A stretch of DNA of 64,000 bases from Nisaea sediminum. GTDB lineage: Bacteria > Pseudomonadota > Alphaproteobacteria > Thalassobaculales > Thalassobaculaceae. Below the pieces are notes generated by a model, which made no database searches, was not told the origin of the DNA, and was given only the letters and a program-made list of their open reading frames with translations. Shown here piece after piece: positions 10,118 to 17,627 of the stretch. Within the stretch, counting starts at the first letter, position 1. Each line of letters opens with the position of its first letter. The position numbers and the translations under genes were made by a program. The stretch covers positions 62,001 to 126,000 of the forward strand of contig NZ_JACZCQ010000005.1 in NCBI RefSeq assembly GCF_014904705.1. Reading direction: 5' to 3'.

Positions 10118-11017
10118 ATGAGGCAGAGACAGCATAGCGAGACGATACCGCCGCGCCGCAGCGCTCTCGGGATCGAGGATTACCTCGCCCGCTTGGGCGA
10201 CCGCGTGCGCGCCGCCCGGGCCAAACGTGGCATGTCGCGCAAGATCCTCGCCCGCGACTCGGGCGTATCCGAACGCTATCTCGCCCAGCTCGAGAGCGGG
10301 CGCGGCAACCCTTCCGTCGCCGTGCTGCACCAGATCGCCGACGCCATGGACATGGCCGTGATGGAACTCGCCGACCCGCATGGCGGAACCGATCCGGCGA
10401 TGACCGAGATCCTCTCCCTGCTCGCTCCGTTGGATGCCGACGAGCTTTCCGAGGCGGCCCGGCTGCTGGATCGCCGCTTCGCCGGCAGCAGCACGCGGGG
10501 CCGTCGTATCGCTCTCATTGGTCTGCGCGGTGCGGGCAAGACCACGCTCGGCCGCGCGCTCGCGGAGAAACTCGGCGTTCCCTTCATCGAGCTGAACCGG
10601 GTGATCGAGAAGGATTACGGCGCCAGCATCGGCGAGCTGCTCTCGCTTTCCGGCCAGCCGGCCTTCCGGCGCTACGAGAACCGCTGCCTGAACCAGATCC
10701 TGTCGGAATATGACGAGGCGGTGATCTCCACCGGCGGCGGCATCGTCGCCAATCCCGAGACCTACACCATGTTGCTGCGCCGGGCGCACACGATCTGGCT
10801 GCAGGCGAGCCCGGAAGAGCACATGCAGCGCGTCGTCGAGCAGGGCGACATGCGGCCGATGGAACAGAACCGCGAGGCCATGACCGACCTCCGCGCCATC
10901 CTGGAAGCCCGCGCCCCGCTCTACAATCGTGCGGAAGCGAGTGTGGACACGGCGGGCGAAACGCTGGAGAGCAGCCTCGCAAAACTGACGGAAACCGCGC
11001 GCGGGCTGATCGGCTAG
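10118..11017 (+). CDS. boxR: BoxR-type regulator: XRE DNA-binding domain fused to shikimate-kinase-like domain
   Basis: The 299-residue protein joins an XRE helix-turn-helix (about 25-85, with MSRKILARDSGVSERYLAQ) to a shikimate-kinase-like domain with Walker A GLRGAGKTT at 135-143. This fusion is the architecture of BoxR/BzdR, repressors of benzoate catabolism in which the kinase-like domain senses benzoyl-CoA. It is divergent from the flavodoxin and benzoate-CoA ligase genes, as expected for their local regulator. The ATG at 10118 has GGAG six bases upstream. It ends convergently with the radical SAM gene, the stop codons overlapping. The gene symbol rests on architecture and context. Confidence 0.85.
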   Translation: MRQRQHSETIPPRRSALGIEDYLARLGDRVRAARAKRGMSRKILARDSGVSERYLAQLESGRGNPSVAVLHQIADAMDMAVMELADPHGGTDPAMTEILSLLAPLDADELSEAARLLDRRFAGSSTRGRRIALIGLRGAGKTTLGRALAEKLGVPFIELNRVIEKDYGASIGELLSLSGQPAFRRYENRCLNQILSEYDEAVISTGGGIVANPETYTMLLRRAHTIWLQASPEEHMQRVVEQGDMRPMEQNREAMTDLRAILEARAPLYNRAEASVDTAGETLESSLAKLTETARGLIG

Positions 11018-12159
11018 GCGAACGCCCCGATATCCACCGGCAGCCGCTTCTGCCCCCAGGTGCCCGGCTTCTCCTCGAACACGCCCGCGAGCCTGGTGCC
11101 GCAGGATGTGCAGCAGCCTTTTGCGTCCAGCTTCCAGTCCGAGAGCACGTACCAGTCGCGGCCGATCACCCGCTCGCCGCAGCCGCTACAATAGGTGCTC
11201 TGGCGGCCGAGATCGTGGACGTTGCCGGTATAGGCGTAGCGCACCCCGTTGCGGAGCGCGATGCGCCGCGCACGGGCGAGCGTGTCGAAGGGCGTGCGCT
11301 CCTTGTCCATCATCCGGTAGTCGGGATGGAAGGCGGAGAAATGCATCGGCACGTCGGGGCCGAGCTTTTCGACCACCCAACCGGTCATCTCGTCCAGCTC
11401 CCGCTCGCTGTCGTTCTCGCCGGGGATGATCAGGTTGGTGATCTCGAACCAGACATCCGTCTCCTCGCGGAGATAGACCAGCGTGTCGAGCACCGGGCCG
11501 AGCTCGCTCTTGGTCACCTGCTTGTAGAAATCCTCGGTGAAGGCCTTCAGGTCGACATTGGCGGCGTCCATGTGGCGGAAGAAGGCGGGCCGCGCCTTGT
11601 CCGTCAGATACCCCGCCGTTACCGCGACATTCTTCACCCCGGCCTCGCGGCAGGCGATGGCGACGTCGTCGGCATATTCGTGAAAGATGATCGGATCGTT
11701 ATAGGTGAAGGCGACAGAGCGGCAGCCGAGTTTGGAAGCGGCCCGGGCGATGGTCTCCGGCTGCGCCTCGGCCTGCATGGCGTCCATCTCCCGGCTCTTC
11801 GAGATGTCGTGGTTCTGGCAGAAATTGCAGGCGAGATTGCAGCCCGCCGTGCCGAAGGAGAGCACCGGCGTGCCCGGCAGGAAATGGTTCAGCGGCTTCT
11901 TCTCGATCGGATCGACGCAGAAGCCGGAGGAGCGGCCGTAGGTCGTCAGCACGATGCGGTCGTTCTGCCGCGCCCGCACGAAACAGAGCCCGCGCGCGCC
12001 TTCCTTCAGCTTGCAGTAGCGCGGGCAGAGCTCGCACTGCACCCGTCCGTCGGGCAGCATGCTCCAGAATTCGGTCTCGACAACCGGGCCCTTGCCGATT
12101 AACTCCGGCGGCGCGCTCTCGGCGAGGCTCGGCGCCGCGTCCGTGACAGTCTCACTCAC
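11014..12159 (-). CDS. amrS: AmmeMemoRadiSam system radical SAM enzyme
   Basis: The 381-residue protein is the radical SAM member of the AmmeMemoRadiSam trio, a conserved set of unknown biochemical role found with Memo- and AMMECR1-type proteins. The SAM-cluster motif is CNLACNFC within FGTAGCNLACNFCQNHDIS. Extra cysteine pairs occur at the N-terminus (CELCPRYCK, CFVRA) and at the C-terminus (CSGCGE, CTSCGT), suggesting zinc or auxiliary metal sites. It starts at a GTG at 12159 preceded by GGGAGAGAG. It is divergent from the AEC transporter and the Memo-AMMECR1 fusion gene, so the complete trio lies within 3.7 kb. Confidence 0.92.
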   Translation of the reverse strand: MSETVTDAAPSLAESAPPELIGKGPVVETEFWSMLPDGRVQCELCPRYCKLKEGARGLCFVRARQNDRIVLTTYGRSSGFCVDPIEKKPLNHFLPGTPVLSFGTAGCNLACNFCQNHDISKSREMDAMQAEAQPETIARAASKLGCRSVAFTYNDPIIFHEYADDVAIACREAGVKNVAVTAGYLTDKARPAFFRHMDAANVDLKAFTEDFYKQVTKSELGPVLDTLVYLREETDVWFEITNLIIPGENDSERELDEMTGWVVEKLGPDVPMHFSAFHPDYRMMDKERTPFDTLARARRIALRNGVRYAYTGNVHDLGRQSTYCSGCGERVIGRDWYVLSDWKLDAKGCCTSCGTRLAGVFEEKPGTWGQKRLPVDIGAFA

Positions 12160-12244
12160 CAGCTCTCTCCCTTGCGGGTTCGCGCCCGCTTCTTTCTGAC
12201 TTTATACTCCGATCCCTTCCGCTCCGCGACCACTCGAGGCCCAT

Positions 12245-13183
12245 TTGTTCGCCACCTTGATCCTGCCCATAGCGCCGATCTTCCTCTTGATCGTGCTCGG
12301 CCACCTGCTCCGGCGCGGCGGCATTCCGAGCTTCGAGTTCTGGAACCTCAACGACAAGCTGGTCTACTGGGTGCTGTTCCCCTGCCTGCTGTTCAACAAG
12401 ATCGCTGCGCTCGATTTCTCTGGCGGCGAACTCGGCGAGCTGGCCATCGCGATCTATGCCGGGTTCGGCGCCGCGATCCTCTTTTCGCTGCTGGTGCAGC
12501 CGCTCTTCCGCACCGAGAAGCCGCTCTGGACCTCGATCCTGCAGGGCTGCGCGCGGCACAACACCTTCATCGCGCTTGCCGTCGGCGAACAGGTGTTCGG
12601 CGGCGAGGTGCTCGGCAAGGCGGCGCTGGTGACGGCACTGCTGATCCCGGTCACCAATATCGCCGTTGTCAGCATCATGGCGGTCACTCTGGCGAAACGG
12701 GACGGCGGCAACCTCTTTGCGGCTGTGCTGAAGGATCTCGCGCGCAATCCGTTGCTGATCGCGGTCGGGCTCGGCTTCGTCTGCAACGGGCTCGGACTCG
12801 AGACCATCCCGGTTATCACCAAGATGACGACGATCCTCGGCGCCGCCGCCCTGCCCATCGTGCTGCTCTGCGTCGGCGCCAATATCCGCATCCGGGCGAT
12901 GGCGGCGGAGCTCCGGAGCACTTTCGTCGCCGTCTTCGGCAAGATGGTGATCTTCCCGGCGGGGATCGCGCTTGCCGGGCTCGCCATCGGGCTGGAAGCC
13001 GACCTCTTCCTTGCCGCCATGCTGTTCGGCGCCTCGCCGACGGCGGCTTCCGCCTACACGCTGGCCCGCGCAATGGGCGGCGACGCGCCGGCGATGGCGG
13101 GGATCGTGACGATCCAGACCGCGATCGCCTTCGTTTCGATGCCGGCGACCCTGCTGCTCGCACAATACATACTTGCGCTTTGA
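12245..13183 (+). CDS. AEC (auxin efflux carrier) family transporter
   Basis: The protein of about 312 residues has some ten hydrophobic segments and the AEC/malonate-permease family layout, with polar break segments such as FPCLLFNKIAALDF in the first half and LFGASPTAASAYTLAR in the second. Members export or import small organic anions; the substrate cannot be read from sequence. The start is uncertain: a TTG at 12245 gives the expected N-terminus (MFATLILPIAPIF) without a clear ribosome site. It lies between the divergent radical SAM gene and the Memo-AMMECR1 fusion, 38 bases before the latter, so may be co-transcribed with it. Confidence 0.85.
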   Translation: MFATLILPIAPIFLLIVLGHLLRRGGIPSFEFWNLNDKLVYWVLFPCLLFNKIAALDFSGGELGELAIAIYAGFGAAILFSLLVQPLFRTEKPLWTSILQGCARHNTFIALAVGEQVFGGEVLGKAALVTALLIPVTNIAVVSIMAVTLAKRDGGNLFAAVLKDLARNPLLIAVGLGFVCNGLGLETIPVITKMTTILGAAALPIVLLCVGANIRIRAMAAELRSTFVAVFGKMVIFPAGIALAGLAIGLEADLFLAAMLFGASPTAASAYTLARAMGGDAPAMAGIVTIQTAIAFVSMPATLLLAQYILAL

Positions 13184-13221
13184 CCCTCCCGCTCGCCGCG
13201 GTCCGTGCTTATATTCAAAGA

Positions 13222-14640
13222 ATGGAACAGATCATCGAAACCGCACCGAGCGTCCGGGCCCCGCATGTCGCCGGTGCCTTCTATCCGGACGCGCCGGATG
13301 CATTGGAAAACATCGTTGCGAACTGCCTGACCAAAGCCGCCGACACCCCGGTGCCGGAAGCGAAGGTCGTGATCGCGCCCCATGCGGGCTACGTCTTCTC
13401 CGGCCCGATCGCCGGGACCGCCTTCAAGCCGCTCGCGAAGCGCCGCGGCACGATCCGCCGCGTGGTCGTTATCGGCCCGGCGCACCGGGTCGGCTTCCGC
13501 GGCCTCGCGACCACCAGCGCCGACGCTTGGGCGACCCCGCTCGGCACCGTGCCCGTCGCCTGGGACGCGCTCCGCACCCTGCTGACACAGCCCGATTTCC
13601 ATGTCTCCGACCAGGTGTTCGAGGGCGAGCACAGCCTCGAGGTCCATGTCCCCTTCCTGCAGCAGGTGCTGGGTGAGTTCGAGATCGTGCCGATCCTCGT
13701 CGGCGAGGCCTCGCCGCAGCAGGTCGCCCGCGCCCTCGACGCGATCTGGGGCGGGCCGGAGACGCTGATCTCGGTCTCCTCCGACCTCTCGCATTTCCTC
13801 GATTACGACACCGCATGCAAACTCGACCGCGAGACGATGAAGCGCATCGAGCTGCTGAAGCTGGAGGAGATCGACGGCAAGGGCGCCTGCGGCCACCGCG
13901 CCATCGCCGGCGCGCTCGCCCTCGCGCGGCGGCACGATCTCCGGATCACCGGGCTCGACACGCGCAATTCCGGCGACACGCGCGGCGGCAAGGACCGGGT
14001 GGTCGGCTACGGCGCGGCGGCGATGGAATTTGCCGGCAGCGCCCGCCTGCCTGCCTCCGACCGCGAACAGCTGATCGAGGCGGCGCGCTTCTCTCTGCGT
14101 TTTGGTGCCGAGAACGGACGCCCGCCGGAAGCAGAGCTCGGCCGGAATCTCTCCCCAAGCCTGACCGCGATGCGGGCCAGCTTCGTCACGGTGAATATCG
14201 CGGGCAAGCTGCGCGGCTGCATCGGCAGCGTGATCGCGCACCAGCCGCTGCTGCTCGACGTCATCACCAACGCCTACAAGGCCGGCTTCGGCGACCCGCG
14301 TTTCCCGCCGCTGACGATGGAAGAGCTGCAGAGCGCCGACATCCACGTCTCCATCCTCTCCACCCCAAGGCCACTTGCCTTCAATGGCGAGAAAGACCTG
14401 ATCGCCAAGGCGCGCCCGGATGTCGACGGGCTGATCCTGCAGGACGGCAACAGGCGCGGCCTCTTCCTGCCGAGCGTCTGGGAAGGTCTGCCGAAATCGG
14501 AGGATTTCATCCGCAACCTGAAGCGCAAGGCGGGCCTGCCGATGGATTACTGGTCGGACGGGGTCCGGGTCTTCCGCTACACGACAGAGTCGTTCGGCGC
14601 GCCCTTCGCGGCGGCCGAAGCCGCGATCGAAACGGCGTAA
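13222..14640 (+). CDS. AmmeMemoRadiSam proteins B and A fused (Memo-like plus AMMECR1)
   Basis: The 472-residue product joins a Memo-like domain (about 10-270, including VIAPHAGYVFSGPIAG, EHSLEVHVPFLQ and SVSSDLSHF, histidine-rich as in the dioxygenase-like Memo fold) to an AMMECR1 domain (about 280-472, with the family signature KLRGCIGSV). The system is known from comparative genomics as three genes; here two are one polypeptide, supporting physical association of A and B. The ATG at 13222 is the first in the family's expected position but has only a weak AAAGA ribosome site. The next gene begins six bases after its stop. A degenerate copy of its last 120 bases recurs at 15383-15513. Confidence 0.9.
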   Translation: MEQIIETAPSVRAPHVAGAFYPDAPDALENIVANCLTKAADTPVPEAKVVIAPHAGYVFSGPIAGTAFKPLAKRRGTIRRVVVIGPAHRVGFRGLATTSADAWATPLGTVPVAWDALRTLLTQPDFHVSDQVFEGEHSLEVHVPFLQQVLGEFEIVPILVGEASPQQVARALDAIWGGPETLISVSSDLSHFLDYDTACKLDRETMKRIELLKLEEIDGKGACGHRAIAGALALARRHDLRITGLDTRNSGDTRGGKDRVVGYGAAAMEFAGSARLPASDREQLIEAARFSLRFGAENGRPPEAELGRNLSPSLTAMRASFVTVNIAGKLRGCIGSVIAHQPLLLDVITNAYKAGFGDPRFPPLTMEELQSADIHVSILSTPRPLAFNGEKDLIAKARPDVDGLILQDGNRRGLFLPSVWEGLPKSEDFIRNLKRKAGLPMDYWSDGVRVFRYTTESFGAPFAAAEAAIETA

Positions 14641-14645
14641 CACGG

Positions 14646-15338
14646 ATGAGCGCGCCAGCCGCGATGCCGAACTGGCACCTCCATCACATGAACGCTCTCG
14701 GCAAGCTCGACGCGCTGATGGGACCCGTCGAAGCTGCGGCAACGGATACCTACGGCCGTATTGCCCGCGTCTTCGAGCCTCCCGTCGTCGACATTCTGGT
14801 GCAGGCCGTATGGCAAAGCTCGGTGATCCCCGACCGCGGTCATACCGGCTTCGGCAACGAGGACTTGGTCACGCTCTGGCTCGCCCCCGGCCACCCGAAG
14901 CTCGAAGAGAATCTCGGCGAACCGCTGGCGAGGACCGTGGCGCACGAAATCAATCATGTGATGCGCTTCCGTTCGGCCGGAGGAACGAGAACGCTCGGGG
15001 ACCATCTGGTCTGCGAGGGGCTTGCCGGACGGTTCGTTGAGCAGCTTTTCGGCAATGTGCCGGAACCTTGGGAATGCGCCCTCTCTCCTCAGGAGCTCGC
15101 GCAGTATGTGTCGCGCGCACTCGAATGTTTCGACATTCCGGCCGGATACCGCTCGGAAGAGATCAGCATGCATGAATGGATGTTCGGCTCGGGGGACCTG
15201 CCATCCTGGCTGGGTTATACGCTCGGATACGAAATAATCGGCGCTTATCTCAAGGCGCGACCGGAGCTACAGGCCTCCGACCTGATTTCGATCCCAAGCG
15301 CCGACTTCAAACCCGCGCTGGCGGGACTGACCAGCTAA
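14646..15338 (+). CDS. Putative zinc metallopeptidase (DUF2268-like), copy 1
   Basis: The 230-residue protein has a zincin motif HEINH at residues 100-104 and a downstream glutamate in CEGLAGRFVEQLF, the pattern of DUF2268-type putative zinc proteases. No signal peptide is visible, so it should act in the cytoplasm. It starts six bases after the Memo-AMMECR1 stop and is probably co-translated with it. It is paralogous to the gene at 15599-16252, about half of aligned residues being identical, including VAHEIxHxMR, EGLAGRFVE and the C-terminal SAxFKP. Its TAA stop overlaps the stop of a cyclase-gene fossil on the other strand. Substrate unknown. Confidence 0.75.
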   Translation: MSAPAAMPNWHLHHMNALGKLDALMGPVEAAATDTYGRIARVFEPPVVDILVQAVWQSSVIPDRGHTGFGNEDLVTLWLAPGHPKLEENLGEPLARTVAHEINHVMRFRSAGGTRTLGDHLVCEGLAGRFVEQLFGNVPEPWECALSPQELAQYVSRALECFDIPAGYRSEEISMHEWMFGSGDLPSWLGYTLGYEIIGAYLKARPELQASDLISIPSADFKPALAGLTS

Positions 15339-15381
15339 TCCGGCTTCCCCGGCAAGGCGACGAGTTCCTTCGACCAGACCG
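15335..15381 (-). pseudogene. Fossil of the cyclase gene 3' end
   Basis: These 47 bases match the last 47 bases of the cyclase gene (16249-16295) at about 45 positions. Read on the minus strand they still encode LPVWSKELVALPGKPD and a TAG stop, identical to the intact protein's C-terminus. Nothing else of the cyclase gene is present; the sequence switches directly to AMMECR1-derived sequence. It is the right-hand end of duplication unit 1. Confidence 0.8.
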
Positions 15382-15382
15382 G

Positions 15383-15513
15383 AAGCGCAAGGCAGGCCTG
15401 CCGACAGATCGGCGACCGAATGGAATTCGAGTCTTCCACTACACATGTACCAATAGATGACTGAAGCCTCCGGGGCGCCCTTCGCGGCAGCCACGGAAAT
15501 GAGCCCTGTCTAA
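15383..15513 (+). pseudogene. Fossil of the Memo-AMMECR1 gene 3' end
   Basis: The sequence aligns with 14521-14640, the last 120 bases of the fusion gene. Recognisable coding remains are KRKAGLP, then IRVFHYT (intact: VRVFRYT), then after an insertion of about eleven bases GAPFAA in another frame, ending in TAA at 15511-15513. The reading frame is broken and no start exists, so it cannot be expressed as protein. It is the left-hand end of duplication unit 2 and lies 85 bases before peptidase copy 2. Confidence 0.75.
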
Positions 15514-15598
15514 ACCGATGCGACGACGGCGTCCGACGCTGAGCGAAGAACGACAGCAAAGGTTGCATTTATTTTCTTTTCACATCTAAATCCTGCGC

Positions 15599-16252
15599 AT
15601 GACTTGGCAGCTTCATTACCTTGATGCTCATCATCGGACCACACTGTTCCGATCCGCGATCGAATCAGCATTGAACGATGTCGAGACGCGATTGCGTGGT
15701 GTCTGCGAGCCGCCAATCGTCGACATCGTTGTCCGGCCTGTTCCAAATTCATGGGTCATCCCCGAAAAAGGACATTCCGGTCGTTGCAGCGGCGAGATCA
15801 TTGATCTTTATTTGGCTCCGGAACATCCGCTCCTCCCTGAGAATCTCGGGTGCTCCCTGTCCCGGATGGTAGCGCACGAAATTCATCACGCGATGCGCTA
15901 TCAGAGCATCGGATTACCAAAGACTTTAGGCGACTTGCTCGTGTCAGAAGGTTTGGCAGGAAGATTCGTGGAAGAACTCTTCCAGAGCGAACCAGAGCCT
16001 TGGGAACGGGCGATTTCCAAGTCGGAGCTAAGGCACTACGTCCCACTCACCCAATCCCAATTCGACGATGAAGAGTTCGACGACTGGAAGTGGATGATGG
16101 GAAGCGCTGAACTACCGCGCTGGCTCGGTTACTCGCTCGGCTATGCGTTGGTTGGCCAGTATATCGACGATCATCCGGACGCTCGTGCATCGACACTGGT
16201 CGCCACCCCGAGTGCCAACTTCAAGCCATTTCTCGCGAAACTCGCTGCCTAA
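15599..16252 (+). CDS. Putative zinc metallopeptidase (DUF2268-like), copy 2
   Basis: The 217-residue paralogue of the gene at 14646 keeps the zincin motif HEIHH (93-97) and the glutamate motif SEGLAGRFVEELF, so is probably active. It lacks a short stretch before the WMMGSAELP segment compared with copy 1. The ATG at 15599 has no clear ribosome site. Base composition is visibly less GC-rich than the neighbours and codon choice differs (TTT, ATT, TTA codons), hinting at relaxed selection or transfer from a relative. The TAA stop overlaps the convergent cyclase stop. Substrate unknown. Confidence 0.72.
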   Translation: MTWQLHYLDAHHRTTLFRSAIESALNDVETRLRGVCEPPIVDIVVRPVPNSWVIPEKGHSGRCSGEIIDLYLAPEHPLLPENLGCSLSRMVAHEIHHAMRYQSIGLPKTLGDLLVSEGLAGRFVEELFQSEPEPWERAISKSELRHYVPLTQSQFDDEEFDDWKWMMGSAELPRWLGYSLGYALVGQYIDDHPDARASTLVATPSANFKPFLAKLAA

Positions 16253-17565
16253 TCCGGCTTCCCCGGCAGGGCGACGAGCTCCTTCGACCAGACCGGGAGC
16301 GGCGTCTCGAAGCCCCGGACCCGGTACTCGCCGAGAGGCTTCAGCCGGTCCTCCGGTTTCGATTTCTCCGCCACGCCGGCATCGGCGAGCACTGTCGCGC
16401 CGACCTCCTTGGCGAGAACCTCGAAGCGGGCGGCGCGATTGACCGTGTCGCCATAGATCGTGAAGGCCTGCCGACGCTCGGACCCCACACGGCCGGTCGC
16501 GATCGGTCCGGCGGCGAGCCCGATACGAACGTGGAAACCGTTCTCCTCCGCCGCGGCCAGAAGATCCGAAGCCGCGTCGAGTGCCGCCCGTTCCGGATCC
16601 TTGATCTCGAGCGGCGTGTTGAAGGCGGCCAGCAGCCCGTCGCCGGTGAAGCTGATCACCACGCCCTCACGGGCGGAAATCACGTCGGAGGCATCGGCGA
16701 GGAAGGTGCCGAGGGTCTTGATCACCTCCGCCGGATCGCGCCCGTCCGCATAGTCGGTGAAATCCTGGATATCGAGCACCAGCGCGACGCCGTGGCGGAC
16801 CTGCGGCTTGAGAACGCCGCGGTCCGCCGCCAGCCGCTCGGCGATGGTCTCAGGCACGAAACGGCCGAAGGTCCGTACCATCTGCTCGCGGGCGATCTCG
16901 GCGCCGACCTGAGCGACGAAAACCTGCCGCGCCCGGTAGACCGCGAGGGCAAGGATCATGGTCGCCATCAGCAACAAGCCGGTTTCCTGGATCCGGCTGC
17001 CATAGCCGACGAAATCCGGAGACAGGAAGACCGAGAGGAACTGCTCCTCGGTTGCCTCGTGCGGCAGATCGCTCCAGGAGATGCGCCGCTCCATCCCAGC
17101 GATCGCGATCCCGAACGCGCCCAACCAGCCGACGATGGCCACCAGCCCGGACCAGGCGACGAGGCGCCAGGACAACGTCAGACAGGCCATCGCCACCAGG
17201 GGAAAGAGAAAATAGATGCCGAAGGAGCGGAACGCGATCACCTGCGGCAGGCCGGGCGCGGTGTTGCTCACCGGGATGATGACAAGGAAGGCGCAGACCC
17301 CGACGATGTCGACGGCATAGAGCGCGTATTTCAGCCACCAGCGATCGAACCGGGTTCCGATGACGGAATAGCTCGCGATGCCGAGCAGCGCGTAGAGAGA
17401 GAGCGCCGTAAGCCCGAGCGCGCTCGGTGTCGCGCCGACGGCACTCCAGGCAAGGATGAACCAGGCGATACCCGCGGCAACGGCAGCGGTCCGGCAAAGG
17501 ATGGCCAGTTTCCATCCCTGCCGCTCCGCGACCCTGAGGCGCGCCAGCGCTTTGCGATCAACCAT
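16249..17565 (-). CDS. Membrane-bound class III adenylate/guanylate cyclase
   Basis: The 438-residue protein has about six transmembrane segments in the first 215 residues and a C-terminal class III cyclase domain. Metal-binding aspartates are visible in VLDIQDFTDYAD and SFTGDGLLAAF, and the transition-state Asn/Arg pair in YGDTVNRAARFE. It should make cyclic AMP (or GMP) at the inner membrane face in response to an unknown signal sensed by the membrane domain. The ATG at 17565 is preceded by GGGG. The 3' end converges on peptidase copy 2 with overlapping stop codons, and a copy of that end is fossilised at 15335-15381. Confidence 0.88.
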   Translation of the reverse strand: MVDRKALARLRVAERQGWKLAILCRTAAVAAGIAWFILAWSAVGATPSALGLTALSLYALLGIASYSVIGTRFDRWWLKYALYAVDIVGVCAFLVIIPVSNTAPGLPQVIAFRSFGIYFLFPLVAMACLTLSWRLVAWSGLVAIVGWLGAFGIAIAGMERRISWSDLPHEATEEQFLSVFLSPDFVGYGSRIQETGLLLMATMILALAVYRARQVFVAQVGAEIAREQMVRTFGRFVPETIAERLAADRGVLKPQVRHGVALVLDIQDFTDYADGRDPAEVIKTLGTFLADASDVISAREGVVISFTGDGLLAAFNTPLEIKDPERAALDAASDLLAAAEENGFHVRIGLAAGPIATGRVGSERRQAFTIYGDTVNRAARFEVLAKEVGATVLADAGVAEKSKPEDRLKPLGEYRVRGFETPLPVWSKELVALPGKPD

Positions 17566-17627
17566 TCCCCGGTCTCCGGCGAAGGTGCGGGATGCACCCC
17601 GAAAGGGGGAATGTGGCGACTGGGGCC

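Larger units (their letters stand above)
14521..16295. repeat. Ancient tandem duplication spanning the metallopeptidase gene
   Basis: Two diverged units lie head to tail. Unit 1 is the last 120 bases of the AMMECR1 gene, peptidase copy 1 and 47 bases of cyclase 3' end (14521-15381). Unit 2 is a decayed AMMECR1 3' end, peptidase copy 2 and the intact cyclase 3' end (15383-16295). Both peptidase genes end in the same CTAATCCGGCTTCCCCGG junction with the cyclase tail. The breakpoint near 15382 shows short homology (AAGCG) between the two joined ends. Confidence 0.8.

Noticed and set aside
15176-15460. Small gene covering the end of peptidase copy 1 and the fossil region
   Set aside because: The frame is a chance continuation through the cyclase-tail and AMMECR1-tail fossils; its AMMECR1-like stretch is a relic, not an independent gene.
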